A stretch of 64,000 nucleotides of DNA from a bacterium (GCA_905221035.1 CAJNBP010000008.1:1-64000), one strand, 5' to 3'; shown: positions 11,001 through 17,807, counted from the stretch's first letter. Notes: a model not told the origin generated them from the sequence alone. Program-made: numbers and translations.

Positions 11001-11936
11001 TGCTAATGCATAATTGTCCTTACCGTTTGTGTAGGTTGGTATTGCTTTAGGTGCAACTTCTGCTTCTGGATTTGAACCACCAGCAGATTCTGGTTGAACA
11101 ACTCTACCTCTTCTTCTCTTTCCACCAGATTCTCCAGCTAGAGTTACTGGTTCTAGAGCTGCTGGCGCTGGATTGGCAACTTCTAATGTCGCTGTTTCTT
11201 CTTTTCCATCAGCGATAGGATTTGCTACTGGCAATGATTTTTTGCCACGTTTTTTAGGAAGAGAAGCTTCCTCTCCGCTATTGCCTTCAGCCGGTTGTTC
11301 CGGCTGTGCTGGTTGCGATGCTACTTCTGTTCGTTTAGCAGCTTCAAGGCTAGACACTGCTTGTTGAAGAGAGCTAAGCGCTTGTTCTACCTCTTCCTTG
11401 CTAGCATCAGGATTAGCCAAAACTTGCTTAGCATTTGCCACAGCAGTCTCTACTTGCGCGAGAGCTGTTTTGACATTTTCTGCAAGAGTAGATGACTGAA
11501 GTGAGCTGATAGTAGCTGAAACTTGATCCACCACTGATGACAGTTCAGATTTGTCAACTTGAGGCTTGGCAATTTCTGTTGGCGATGATTTTTTATCAAG
11601 TTGAGGTTTCGACGTTCCCTCATCATTGGTTTTTGTCGCCCCACCTACAGGTGTAGTAGTTGAGCCAATTGTAGCGTTAGTTCCTGCTTCTGGTGCTTGA
11701 TATACAGAGCCCTCTGGCTTTTTAAGAGTGGCTTGATCAGGGTCACCTTCCCCTGAATTGGGGTTGCTTGAAGATGTCGCTACTCCATCTTGGCGTGCAG
11801 CTAAAGCTTCCTCTGCTTTAACGCTATTAGCACCAAAAAACAGCAAGGATGCTACCGCAACACTAGCTGCGCCAAAATGGTACTTTCTAATAGAAAAGCG
11901 TGTTAATTTCTCTCCGGGATGTTTTCCGAATTTCAT
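1..11936 (-). CDS. Giant SIRK-signal surface adhesin with DUF1542 repeats (partial, C-terminus off left edge)
   Basis: Open frame from an ATG at 11936 (AAGGAG ribosome site just upstream) to the left edge, with no stop: about 3,978 residues visible. Seen: a SIRK export signal (RFSIRKYHFGAAS, residues about 13-25) with a hydrophobic stretch ending near SVKA; a helical Ala/Glu module around 105-190; a Tyr/Asn-rich globular head about 415-880; a long beta-rich region about 880-3280 with three copies of a motif like VFRGATFNPT, looking Ig/HYR-like; then nine helical repeats of about 77-81 residues carrying the H-x-x-G-x-L and N-x-G-S-L-T signatures of DUF1542. Known: SIRK signals direct secretion at the division septum, and such proteins normally end in LPxTG for sortase A. 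Inferred: a wall-anchored, fibre-like adhesin; the anchor lies outside the window. No ligand is predictable. No exact gene name recognised. Confidence 0.93.
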   Translation of the reverse strand, partial: MKFGKHPGEKLTRFSIRKYHFGAASVAVASLLFFGANSVKAEEALAARQDGVATSSSNPNSGEGDPDQATLKKPEGSVYQAPEAGTNATIGSTTTPVGGATKTNDEGTSKPQLDKKSSPTEIAKPQVDKSELSSVVDQVSATISSLQSSTLAENVKTALAQVETAVANAKQVLANPDASKEEVEQALSSLQQAVSSLEAAKRTEVASQPAQPEQPAEGNSGEEASLPKKRGKKSLPVANPIADGKEETATLEVANPAPAALEPVTLAGESGGKRRRGRVVQPESAGGSNPEAEVAPKAIPTYTNGKDNYALADEMRNIVKYLKDNGADDAKVAAIKANYDKLNEKLGLTGENAVLSEVDFAAATANLKAARDFTEAFLRKQDENGQPLNEQPTVPGTVRSVEDEPRRRSRAIGQDRDGSNHYNIAKEYYYEDGTKGSSPYDKYTYLFHTFTESLVANNANHSPVRDIKRLVYEEVNEVDGGYLWTITFNAAHEDQQDGYAFFSIPKGQRVDNNSISIIKTAQNGNEDELGGSGDLLNRLKSINPNSSLTGREIGIRRNGGAEEDSLEGLARSSAYAGYYTRRLESANGETKKSDDMFNRIADNTQSVYSFRLHGRDSYSISFKTTNTNNTRMDKLYYAAGYRVQQWGRRILAQQWHGRHAYDKDDTDRFPLHVVGNGTFLIKQGKHYNTAYPQGAYGFGGRDFDYAPFRADGILGYDATGAYNSNFDMHQYTAPVGSNTPSSNTKATTAGQQFEFYDKEGNKLSASQIGMHGADKPGLVEYKVKRTFADRSSDFLNIKFAIQPKTPTFTENLTNSRGQTKNLTVSNGTNGYPITLFREYVENGVTKIEKVATVNANSGGNAVFNNVLIKGGKYYAQSIIPTSAYLDYSNQKHTDVRSDKSALQEVRADGMAPTIQVGESGKALAATPANNQVTLFVRPSADGKVSLNVQVQDDALGDGMNELSAANNGNVRYNINGAYNSGATTFTKNGGVTGANGKKDTIKGDLKIQLNQEGGKYKIPTGGLTVTLNATDKAGNKTETATPSKTLTVKVLSAIPNEPPVRMLTGTDLQNGAIKTDVKNQVLQNVKNANPDLVNAGVKFEYDTTAGRTNQIKVTYPDGQTATIDPMKGTKPTKPVVVGPQDGTVSITPQGDTDKVTFSYVPTGQTAAQQVIAKKDGNSWAIQGTRPNGITVDSSTGKITITEPTVKDQSNVTATATFLNSDTSDTAQDTAKNPDREAPTVTMKTGDGRVRTLTTNAADNKFLVFRGATFNPTFTVNDNSGVTDNFIIKNIPNGVWFNKQGNRDVAHTAVNNGREITFSNPVVDTNAPLGTREAIVSVRDKNGNAAEYKFQYIIADVMLKNSPTSAATGSKLGDAHRFLATTLNGTTSNDDTYFPGNMTFTWGNNENNETTLPNTSQTVTKQAIAIFPTNSRNGATTANGITVYAPERITKDVTFNVADNSKPQATLNGQSLGQTATAPIFTVFRGATFNPTIKAWDNSGIIQDISVQSGLPTGVTATPYSGGRQTGKDGATEAAKYSQKLFSGTVANTETLGEHEIALSVKGSDNNDVSTFRFKYRVVDMELKNTVDMPGVPVPVVTLDNNKSVLVANGQNNLDAHNYWKVVDEETKADKGDSYLPQGMNFTFDHLGANPNGISSNPNDENLNPRPSTRQGLYRGKVKVSFANAAGEVTNDNSTTRTVFAPNEIAKDIRFGIVPNAPSLEVGSLYGKATTKPTITVSNVVLKGDGPGKVNTGATRYVALYSTSNPNTPLAEKAVPGNESTVTFSETGTDSERLTRALTAGEQIYAVTRVEHAGSSILSGASTEELVTAPLNLFENSTNRIIQANDQRLNDAEKTGIRIALRNANRGLNLSDENIEISDTGAITVTTADKRRGWLQTNPNKDNGAGFVTRFANIRNDYKFENIEGLKVPGRDTDKGFAWSDNSTGGTTNGNRSLVYYYDATKGQAFNFNDVLKVLNLREGWTVNHTENPSFVATQGVNKAKAERGEDGFSMGPGNTFLKDGNYINVIDLVDKDRLSGGQNVSNSANKLVQQGKGGGTDTNLQNVTIAAANGLPAFTLNNVVNGEQAIHKAQVYLRPKYVNAGSLAERNGETKDTTTNVVNLYFVPIDPVKPVVERSDSNELGTSADDALRLTDTSITASSLVKVTDNYDRDDLGTGATTATTGTTGNTATPTTGTTLPNEVRKRLNVWVKKDGVKTQVVENGVEKTTANGETVLGSLIKTVDPATYELVAQASDTSGNRSEEESLGFFKVGYNLVARPLINFLQDEQLLDDDKRTLVQVNEGGQTEELPAGATLDVTFDTSVPTKTGSTNTPKTATARVTLANGATKEIPIVYNVSKTFPIVSKVYDFSGVSRTSGDSLTRYIESTDLPWGMNWTLEKETENENHVKSWERQSDAINVAINNDIHKRQTSASTSNYAPGEYKYRLSARYPDGRYLNSGNGVTVPELTKLLRQGEFVHTVFDVGENATKVATNYGSALTTDQAKAAVTTINGSKDLPDGTTYEWVNQNGSALANKTVSEYGDADGYVTRYVKVTLPKTQEAGPNVPAASQEQPSKIVPVKVKVNETVKPTVSIQGGSTLSTDAHNEAAKFVVFRGATFNPTFAVNDNSGIVKYLKVSGLPSGNDFEKTTETANGNVQISGNSVTVPENATLGTDFIGKVLVRDRAGNEQEYQFKYAVVDAKVINSPKTVESGTNLVVGDHATGTIDSHNYIKVVSSDAADANGNDDFYPPNMKFKWGTKPEGSNAVRELTETTTFNDPGVVTDYYAIARTQLGQPGLYSKGNVKIYFPEKIALPVTFNVKPKAPVVTPKQNGDVVISHENQTNVNRVNVTYTPQGGTNPAEVTYTATKTGDTWSVDADAPLTVNPTTGEITLKEKAVKDGSTVKVKALTKEDKGSIESSEANGTTVTYAPTAKEQVVNINEEASAANAIANPTDLPQTPRFEWKQGAKPDTSSAGVKKGTVVVHFPDQTEREVEATVIVKEAKPTAPEISQWQNGNVKVTPAETNSGDKVTVPLRNGNVVLSKNDTGWAITNNVPEGVVVRDNSLEIPRNLVNENVTATSTKGEGQVASESDAATHTLLAHTVKVKDVVKKADSTLKNADLSWEAGVVGVTDGDVTKEFKRAKILTVVEKSTLPTIENNHVYEVPVTITYVDGSTEDAQVTVKVKPATPEVAPKEDGTVDVTPNLTGEGTATITYTAEDGASKTVTLTKAANGTWTSSDQEVPVDAATGKVTLKAAQVKDRSVVSAQTTSALTNLTSEKDLGVAGSLDVLKANAKDAIEEAAKAEKAEIEKDGSLTKDEKATKVARVDVVKDEEKAKVEAATDAAGVQSAQTSGVETVRAVHNPGTLDEAKRVAKAALDAAADKEKDEIRRDTSLTSKEIEAKIAEVDRVKEAEQAKVDAVKTIEVVDVVKRTGETAIAEVHTPGNLEAAKEKAKSQLEAIAAVEKSKIENDGTLTSAERTTQLQKLQDEVTKQKGLIDAANTAETLATTKEAADTAVKAVHVPGDLEAAKQAANNAIDEAAAKEKAKIDADTGLTAKEKAAQTKELEAKVTEAKGNINAATDADEVAAAKTAGESAVSNVHRPGNLQDVKDAAKTALEKAAEKETAEINNDGSLTDTEKADKVRELATKLAEEKGKIDAAEITNADQVAEAKKAGEKAIAGFHNDGDLDTVKEKAKEALDTAAATETAEINNDPSLTAKEKAAKVKELEAKVAEEKDKIDQAPNAQGVAAAKTAGEEAISNFHTNGNLQDVKDAAKTALEKAAEKETAEINNDGSLTDTEKADKVRELATKLAEEKGKIDAAEITNADQVAEAKKAGEKAIAGFHNDGDLDTVKEKAKEALDTAAATETAEINNDPSLTAKEKAEKLKEVDKATEAAKAKVDEASNATEVDTAKNDGADTIGKVHDNGDLDKVKDEAKKAIDQAAEREKEEINNDGSLTQPEKDAKLAEVDKAKQAAKD
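289..1124. repeat. Exact 350-bp direct repeat pair, offset 486 bp
   Basis: The blocks 289-638 and 775-1124 match base for base by eye. The first mismatches are at 288/774 on one side and 639/1125 on the other. The offset of 486 bp keeps the reading frame, so unequal recombination would add or remove exactly two DUF1542 units (162 residues) from the adhesin. Confidence 0.85.
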
Positions 11937-12592
11937 GAAATGTTCTCCTTTTTTATTATGATGATGGATCCTAAAAACATCAAATTCTTAAGAATCCATC
12001 TTGATGTCTTTGCAGATACATTTTTTCACATTTAGATAAAGGACTATATACCTCATCTAAACAACTACACACTTTATGCAGTCTACTATAATTATACCAT
12101 ACCCCCCCCCGATTTCGCCATAAAATCATAAAAAAAGATTGATATATACCACATTTTTTGACTAAATAGTTAACATATTATAAATATTAATGGGTGTTTC
12201 GGACCATGCTTGTTTTATGTTTTATTTATAAATAGCGCTTTATATTGATATGTTATTATGTAAATATGTGTTTTATATATTTAGAAATATTATTAATCTA
12301 TGCTAATTTTTTTATAAAAAGTAAAGAAATAGACAAGGATTGAAGGCTAGCTTGATTTGTAGCAAAGTTTGGAATACCTGTAGACGGCTCCTATGATTCT
12401 CATAGACTAAAGGACATCACTGTCTCAAGATTCATTTAAAGAGGAGATAGATTTCTAAACCCTTGGCATATATATTAAAGGTTCTTATCCTAACAAATAC
12501 CTGAACTACAATATCTCTTGAGTAAGCTATTAACTATTTCTTATATGATAGATTGACGCTAAAAAAGCACACCGTAGATTATGAAACATTCC
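11937..12592. other. Non-coding AT-rich stretch upstream of the giant adhesin
   Basis: No convincing coding frame. 11937-12091 is the leader of the adhesin mRNA, with its AAGGAG ribosome site at its proximal end. 12121-12592 is very AT-rich, with scattered TATA-like strings and many stops in all frames. Apart from the promoter at 12092-12120 I see no recognisable element here. Confidence 0.6.
12092..12120 (-). promoter_or_regulatory. Adhesin promoter with a poly-G run in the -35/-10 spacer
   Basis: On the minus strand a perfect -10 TATAAT (12092-12097) carries a TGG extension, making an extended -10. Immediately upstream lies a run of about eight G (12103-12110) occupying half of the spacer. 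The hexamer 17 bp upstream is a weak TGGCGA (12115-12120). The start codon of the giant adhesin is about 155 bp downstream. Length changes in the G run would alter the spacing and facing of any -35 contacts, the arrangement known from phase-variable promoters such as neisserial porA. Confidence 0.65.
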
Positions 12593-12960
12593 TAGAAATT
12601 GATTTGAATCCCTTAATCAATTTACCCAGATTTTATTTCATTTAACTACAGTATATTCAATCCAGAATAGTACAACATAGCTTCTAAAAAATTGGTAGAA
12701 ATCGGTTTGAATACCCCAATAAATTGATTCAATTTTTATTCCATTTTACTATAGGATATTGAATCTATAATAGGCAAAACAACTTCTGAAATATTGTTAG
12801 AAATGCACTTGACTTTAACAATCAATTTGTTCTGTTTTTAATTCATAAAATTATATTTTGTTGAATCTAGAAAAGTACAATACGACTTCGCAATCATTGT
12901 TAGAAATTAGTTTAGAAATCGCTATGTAGTATTCCAGATTCAGTCCATTATACAGCCAAA
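12593..12960. repeat. Degenerate intergenic tandem repeat, period about 103 bp, four units
   Basis: The string TAGAAAT recurs at 12593, 12696, 12798 and 12901, intervals of 103, 102 and 103 bp. Each is followed by similar text: a (T)TGAAT-like string, an AATTGATT/AATCAATT string, a TTTTATTCCATTTAACTA-like string, a TTGAATC string, then a GTACAA-like string. The copies are clearly diverged and the fourth is truncated. None is coding. It does not match BOX elements and I do not recognise the family. Confidence 0.6.
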
Positions 12961-12970
12961 AACAACTAAA

Positions 12971-13018
12971 AAAGGATGGCTAATCCCTTTCACTTCAAGA
13001 GATTTGGCTATCCTTTAT
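12971..13018 (-). terminator. Hairpin terminator downstream of the Rpn locus
   Basis: Inverted repeat AAAGGATAGCC...GGCCATCC-like arms (with G-U pairs), ending in a T run on the minus strand. It lies about 50 bp after the last stop codon of the Rpn fragment. Confidence 0.65.
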
Positions 13019-13070
13019 TTTTTATTTCTCTGTTACCTATGGAAAGTTTAAGCTCTCTGGCATCTATCCC

Positions 13071-13532
13071 TTATAACAGTGCCTCAAACTCAGCGACGGT
13101 CATGCCTAATTGCTCACTCGCAAATTCAGAAGTTAGAACATGTTGGCGTACCATATCCAGAAATGCAAAAAGTTTCCCTTCTTCCCTTCCTTCAACTTTC
13201 CCACGCTCTAGTCCCTGTTCAATGCCCTCTGCAAGGCCACGTTCTAACCCTTGTTCAATACCTTCTGCTCGACCACGTTCAAGACCACGTTCTAAGCCTT
13301 TTTCTTCAGCTTGCTCCAAGGCATAGTCATGAGCCAATAAGGCTTGCTCTTCTCGCATACGTAGTTGACTAAACATTTTCCTGTCCTCCTCGGACCAGCT
13401 CTTGTAGTCCAGCAGTTGATCTGCCTGGCTGATGGCTCGCTCGGGTTCTTGGGTAAAGGGTTTATTCCCGAAAAACTCCAACCACGGTTTGCGAATGCTA
13501 TCTTTGCTGGTTTCTCTGTATTTTTTTAATTC
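13071..13532 (-). pseudogene. Orphan C-terminal duplicate of an Rpn-family nuclease
   Basis: This stretch follows the stop codon of the full Rpn gene in the same frame and repeats that gene's 3' end: both copies encode LKKYRETSKDSIRKPW, then EFFGNKPFTQ, then ISQADQLLDYKSWSEEDRKM, then a C-terminal piece with LGMTV. The fragment lacks the nuclease core and has no convincing start or ribosome site (only an internal TTG at about 13481). Unlike the upstream copy it keeps the Glu/Gly/Arg-rich GLERG-type repeats usual before the C-terminus in this family. Best read as the remnant of a tandem paralogue or a partial duplication. Confidence 0.75.
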
Positions 13533-14411
13533 TTATTTGCGATGCTCTTTCAATAGTTCTTCAACCTCAGAGACAGTCATGCCTAACTGCTGGCTGGCAA
13601 CCTCAGAAGTCAGAAGACCTTGGTGGACCATATCTAGAAAGGCAAAAAATTTCCCTTCCGCCCTAGCAGTTTCCAAGGCATAGTCCTGCGCTAGCAAGGC
13701 TTGTTCTTCGCGTCTGCGTTGTTCACTAAACATTTTCCTGTCCTCCTCGGACCAGCTCTTATAGTCTAGCAGTTGGTCTGCCTGGCTAATAGCTCGCTCG
13801 GGTTGCTGGGTAAAGGGTTTATTCCCAAAAAACTCTAACCATGGTTTGCGAATGCTATCTTTGCTGGTTTCTCTGTATTTTTTTAGTTCTAAGAATGCCA
13901 TCTTGACCAGATGATTTTCTTGTCCATTATTTGTGATAGTTAAGACCTCACCTGTCGTGTCCTCTCGCATGCTAAAGCTATGAAAGGCTAAATCATCTTG
14001 GAAATAATTACTATCGACAATTGCGATAGCGTATACTGGTGCGATGTGTTTATAGCTCTGGTGAGTATTGCCTTCTTGCTGACGAATTTTTTCTAGATTT
14101 TGATTGACCTGACTGCATAGGTAAGCCCACAGGCGATTGATGAAAAAATTCTGATGATGAACTTGAATTTCAATAATAACTTGCGTACCGTTGTCTAACT
14201 CCGCCAAGACATCTATACTGGTATAGAAATCCTGGGCCGAGTAAGGCATGGAAGGTAAGACGTGTATATTGCTTCCCTCCAAAATGGTCACATTTTTGGC
14301 TGGTAAGTCCAGCATATCGCGAATAAATTGACAAGTGATTTCCGGATTGCTAAAAATCTTCTTAGCAACTAAATCATTGGTCGGGCTGATGCCCGGATGA
14401 CGTACAGTCAT
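13533..14411 (-). CDS. Rpn-family PD-(D/E)XK nuclease / putative transposase
   Basis: 292 residues from ATG 14411, preceded by AAGGAGAGG; an upstream in-frame start would lie before that ribosome site. The N-terminal half carries the PD-(D/E)XK-like core: NDLVAKKIFSNPE, then TSIDVLAELDNGTQVIIEIQ, where the Asp and the Glu-x-Gln are the expected metal-site residues. The C-terminal half is helical with a conserved ALLAQDYALE segment. Family knowledge: Rpn proteins promote RecA-independent recombination in E. coli and are widespread, often multicopy and decayed. Odd: its GLERG repeat region is collapsed to ETARAEGK, while the downstream orphan copy retains it. Function in this host is unknown. 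Confidence 0.85.
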   Translation of the reverse strand: MTVRHPGISPTNDLVAKKIFSNPEITCQFIRDMLDLPAKNVTILEGSNIHVLPSMPYSAQDFYTSIDVLAELDNGTQVIIEIQVHHQNFFINRLWAYLCSQVNQNLEKIRQQEGNTHQSYKHIAPVYAIAIVDSNYFQDDLAFHSFSMREDTTGEVLTITNNGQENHLVKMAFLELKKYRETSKDSIRKPWLEFFGNKPFTQQPERAISQADQLLDYKSWSEEDRKMFSEQRRREEQALLAQDYALETARAEGKFFAFLDMVHQGLLTSEVASQQLGMTVSEVEELLKEHRK

Positions 14412-14552
14412 ACTTCCTCTCCTTTCATTATAGCACATTTTTAAATCTAGGTTTACTAGATTCACTGCCACTATCTATTTATTCGGAAAAGAAAGGATAA
14501 ATGAAATAGTAAATAAAAAATAAGAACAGCGGATAAGCAATAAATGTTAAGA

Positions 14553-15104
14553 TTATCTATCCTTCTTACTTATCTGGTAATAAATGAGGTCCGCAAGATA
14601 GCCTTTTCTCTCCACACCATTGGTAATGGTTTTTAGATAAGACATTCCAGCCTTCTCCATGACACGACCTGAAGCTGGATTGAGACTGGCATATCGAGCT
14701 TTGACTTTTTGAAAACCTGCTTGAGTAAAACAAAAGTCCAACACAGCTTTCAAGGCCTCTGTCATAAGACCTTGACCCCAATAGTTTTTTCCTAAAACAT
14801 AGCCAATTTCACAACTTGAATCATCCTCATCTATCTTAACGATACTAATATCTCCAATCACTTGCTCTGGGTTTTCTTTGGGACAAATGGCCCATTTGTA
14901 ATAGTTGGGATTTGTATAGGAGCCAACCCAATTTCGAATCGACTTCCGAGTCACCTCAACATCAGGATGAGGATTCCAGGTGACGTAGATTAGATTCTCA
15001 GCAGACGAAGCCCAATTTTGAAACATGGCTTCCGCATCACTTTCCACAAATCTTCGCAAGATTAAACGATCTGTCTGTAATATTTGCGTACCGATAGATT
15101 TCAC
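14553..15104 (-). CDS. GNAT N-acetyltransferase, RimJ/RimL-like
   Basis: 183 residues from a GTG at 15104 with GAGG eight bases upstream. Begins TDRLILRRF, the usual opening of RimJ/RimL-type acetyltransferases. The acetyl-CoA motif reads GYVLGKNYWGQGLMTEAL around residues 102-119, followed by NPASGRVMEKAGM, the typical family ending. It would acetylate a protein N-terminus, an antibiotic or a small molecule; the sequence does not say which. Stands alone between the Rpn locus and a terminator-rich gap. Confidence 0.85.
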   Translation of the reverse strand: MKSIGTQILQTDRLILRRFVESDAEAMFQNWASSAENLIYVTWNPHPDVEVTRKSIRNWVGSYTNPNYYKWAICPKENPEQVIGDISIVKIDEDDSSCEIGYVLGKNYWGQGLMTEALKAVLDFCFTQAGFQKVKARYASLNPASGRVMEKAGMSYLKTITNGVERKGYLADLIYYQISKKDR

Positions 15105-15501
15105 GATACTACCTCGCTTTCTGATAGATGATTCGATGTCAAATCTCCATTGAAACTTGTTTTGCTTTTGAACCTCAAGGTAATAAGCTAAAAAGGTCCA
15201 CAGGACCTCCTCGCTTATTTATTTCCGTGCTCGGGGTAAAAAGACTAAACTCAGTAACAGCTAAAAAACAAGTTTTTCATCTAGTTCCTTGACACAGTCG
15301 CTGTCTGGTTTGAAATGCGCTTTACCAAGCTTTTTCAAACCTAGTCATCGTTGCGGGGGTGAGACAAGGAAAATCGAACTCTGTGAGTTACCGGACCTTC
15401 TTCGCTTTCTTATTTCTAGGCTCGGGTTAAAAACCTCCACTGGAGCTTATTCTTGCTTCCCAGTTTCTAGGCAAGAAGCTAAAAAGGTCCCCCGAACCTT
15501 T
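15105..15501. repeat. Terminator-like dispersed repeat cluster between nadE and a GNAT gene
   Basis: No gene. On the minus strand it contains several G/C-rich hairpins followed by T runs: AGGTCC/GGACCT at 15193-15216, CTCC/GGAG near 15430-15449, and the nadE terminator at about 15484-15508. Between hairpins lies a recurring string resembling TTCGCTTTCTTATTTC (plus strand, about 15399-15414) followed by a GCTCG-containing segment. The same units occur at 44035-44207, so this is a dispersed repeat family associated with transcription ends. Confidence 0.6.
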
Positions 15502-15508
15502 TTACTCC
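15484..15508 (-). terminator. nadE rho-independent terminator
   Basis: AAAAGGTTC / GACCTTTT arms around a G-rich loop, followed by a short T run. The stem begins at the nadE stop codon. Confidence 0.75.
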
Positions 15509-16326
15509 CAAAAGTCATCAAATACGGTGATTGGTAGGTGGCGTTTGTGTTGGCCTTTATGCCACCAGTTTTCAATAGTCGCTTGAGCTTCTGGGCTAAC
15601 TTGTTTGCCTTCGAGGTAGTCATCAATTTCATTGTAAGTGACTCCGAGGGCTACTTCATCAGCTAAGCCTGGTTTGTCTTCTTCTAGGTCTGCTGTTGGG
15701 ATTTTTTCATAAAGGGCTGGGTCTGCACCAAGTTCCTTCAATAGTTGTTTTCCTTGACGTTTATTGAGACGGAACAGTGGTAAAATATCTGCACCACCGT
15801 CACCAAACTTGGTAAAGAAACCTGTGATATTTTCCGCAGCATGGTCTGTTCCAATGACCGCTCCGCTATGGGCACCTGCCAGGGCATATTGGGCAATCAT
15901 ACGGCAACGTGCCTTGATATTTCCCTTGTTGAAGTCTGAAACAGGGCTTCCTGTCGCTTCAACTGCAGCTGTCATGGCATCAGCTAATTCTTTGATATTG
16001 ACTACCAAGCTGACATCCGGCTGGATAAAGGCAAGGGCTTTTTGAGCATCTGCTTCATCAGCTTGTACTCCATAAGGCAGGCGGACAGCGATAAATTTGT
16101 AGCTGTCATCACCCGTCTCTGCTCGCAGTTCTTCCATCGCTAATTGAGCCAAGCGACCTGCCAAGGTTGAGTCCTGACCTCCAGAAATCCCTAATACAAA
16201 GGTTTTTAGGAAGGGATGTTTTTTCAGGTATCTCTTTAAGAAATCAATGGAACGACGGATTTCTTCCTGAGCATCAATCACTGGTTTCACACCCAGTTCT
16301 TGGATAATCGTTTCTTGCAAACTCAT
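15502..16326 (-). CDS. nadE: NH3-dependent NAD+ synthetase
   Basis: 274 residues, the normal length for the ammonia-dependent form without a glutaminase domain. Catalyses the last step of NAD synthesis: nicotinate adenine dinucleotide + ATP + NH3 to NAD+. The PP-loop [17 protein letters not shown] (about residues 45-61) is diagnostic, as is [20 protein letters not shown] (about 158-177). The ATG overlaps the pncB stop as ATGA, with AAGGAG inside the end of pncB, so the two genes are translationally coupled. A terminator follows directly. Confidence 0.96.
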   Translation of the reverse strand: MSLQETIIQELGVKPVIDAQEEIRRSIDFLKRYLKKHPFLKTFVLGISGGQDSTLAGRLAQLAMEELRAETGDDSYKFIAVRLPYGVQADEADAQKALAFIQPDVSLVVNIKELADAMTAAVEATGSPVSDFNKGNIKARCRMIAQYALAGAHSGAVIGTDHAAENITGFFTKFGDGGADILPLFRLNKRQGKQLLKELGADPALYEKIPTADLEEDKPGLADEVALGVTYNEIDDYLEGKQVSPEAQATIENWWHKGQHKRHLPITVFDDFWE

Positions 16327-17783
16327 TCTTCTTCTCCTTCACCAAGGGCTTCCTTGCGCATCTTATCAATCAAGTCCATCTTGTCTTGCCATACATCACG
16401 CGCCAAATCCACTGGATAGTGTTGCGGATTGAGTACACGTTTGTACTCATCCCAAAGCTTATCAAATTCCTTACGGGCATAGGCCTGAATCTCAGTCAAG
16501 CTAGGCAGGTTGTAAATCAATTGCCCGTCCTTGAAAATATCCACCAAGAGAGGCACAGCATCAAAATTACGAACCATCTTCTTGATGTAGGTATAAGTTG
16601 GGTGGAACATCTTGATTTCTGTCATGTCACTCACATCCACACCGTCATAAGTGATGTAATCGCCTTCTGACTTGCCTTTTTCACGACTGGTAATGCGCCA
16701 CACCTGCTTCTTACCTGGCGTAGACACTTTTTCCGCATTATTAGACAGCTTGATGGTATTGCGCATATTACCATTTTCATCTTCGATGGCAACAATCTTG
16801 TAAACTGCCCCAAGAGCTGGCTGGTCATAGGCTGTAATCAGCTTGGTTCCCACACCCCAGACATCAATCTTAGCCTTTTGCATCTTGAGGTTGAGGATAG
16901 TATTTTCATCCAAATCATTAGAAGCATAAATCTTAGCCTCTGTAAATCCGGCCTCGTCCAGTTGCTGACGGACTTTCTTAGAAATGTAGGCAATATCCCC
17001 AGAGTCAATCCGCACACCCATAAAGTTAATCTGCTCACCTAGCTCACGCGCCACCTGAATGGCAGCTGGCACACCGATGCGAAGGGTGTCATAAGTATCC
17101 ACAAGAAAGACACAGTTTTTGTGGGTTGCAGCGTAAGCCTTGAAGGCCTCATAGTCGTTACCATAAACCTGTACCAAGGCATGGGCATGAGTCCCCAAGA
17201 CAGGAATGTCAAAGAGTTTACCAGCACGCACGTTGCTGGTTCCATTGGCACCACCAATCACCGCTGCGCGTGTTCCCCAGATAGCCGCATCCATTTCTTG
17301 CGCCCGACGTGTCCCAAATTCCATCAAAGGTTCATCTTCTATGACCGAACGAATACGAGCTGCCTTAGTAGCCACCAAGGTCTGGTAGTTGACAATATTC
17401 AAAAGAGCTGTTTCGACCAACTGACATTGGGCTAGAGGGCCTTCCACCTGCACAATCGGTTCATTAGCAAAAACCAAATCCCCTTCTTGGGCAGAACGAA
17501 CCGTCAACTCCAACTTGAAATTGCGGAGGTAATCCAAGAATGCCCCATGATAGCCAAGCGACTCCAAATAGGCAATATCACTATCTGAAAAACGCAAATC
17601 TTCAAGATAGTTCACAATTCTTTCCAAACCAGCAAAAACCGCATAGCCGTTTTTAAAAGGCTGTTGGCGGAAATAAACCTCAAAAACTGCCTTCTTATTG
17701 TGAATCCCTTGGTCAAAGTAAACCTGCATCATATTAATCTGGTACAAGTCCGTGTGCAATGTCAAACTATCATCTGGATACAT
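16323..17783 (-). CDS. pncB: Nicotinate phosphoribosyltransferase
   Basis: 486 residues. Converts nicotinate + PRPP (+ ATP) to nicotinate mononucleotide, the entry step of NAD salvage. Family marks: [15 protein letters not shown] at the N-terminus, [20 protein letters not shown] (about 154-173), [11 protein letters not shown] carrying the phosphorylatable His region, and [16 protein letters not shown] for phosphate binding. First gene of a two-gene operon with nadE (4-bp overlap). Its leader has an extended -10 promoter (17858-17863) and a strong inverted repeat (17808-17841), a possible control site. The pairing suggests dependence on imported nicotinate. Confidence 0.96.
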   Translation of the reverse strand: MYPDDSLTLHTDLYQINMMQVYFDQGIHNKKAVFEVYFRQQPFKNGYAVFAGLERIVNYLEDLRFSDSDIAYLESLGYHGAFLDYLRNFKLELTVRSAQEGDLVFANEPIVQVEGPLAQCQLVETALLNIVNYQTLVATKAARIRSVIEDEPLMEFGTRRAQEMDAAIWGTRAAVIGGANGTSNVRAGKLFDIPVLGTHAHALVQVYGNDYEAFKAYAATHKNCVFLVDTYDTLRIGVPAAIQVARELGEQINFMGVRIDSGDIAYISKKVRQQLDEAGFTEAKIYASNDLDENTILNLKMQKAKIDVWGVGTKLITAYDQPALGAVYKIVAIEDENGNMRNTIKLSNNAEKVSTPGKKQVWRITSREKGKSEGDYITYDGVDVSDMTEIKMFHPTYTYIKKMVRNFDAVPLLVDIFKDGQLIYNLPSLTEIQAYARKEFDKLWDEYKRVLNPQHYPVDLARDVWQDKMDLIDKMRKEALGEGEEE

Positions 17784-17807
17784 ACTTTTCCTACTTCCTT
17801 AACTAGA

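Noticed and set aside
1..11936. Many plus-strand open frames of 60-190 codons opposite the adhesin genes
   Set aside because: They are Ser/Ala/Thr-rich antisense readings of repetitive adhesin codons, lack ribosome sites and family motifs, and overlap a continuous minus-strand frame.
12593..12960. CRISPR array
   Set aside because: Period is regular but the whole 103-bp unit is diverged; there are no short identical repeats separated by unique spacers, and no cas genes.
13071..13481. A separate 136-codon gene starting at an internal TTG
   Set aside because: No ribosome site; sequence is a duplicate of the 3' end of the neighbouring Rpn gene and continues in frame upstream to that gene's stop, so it is annotated as a remnant.
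13533..14411. Insertion sequence at the Rpn gene
   Set aside because: Rpn proteins are nucleases named putative transposases; no terminal inverted repeats or target duplications are visible around the gene.
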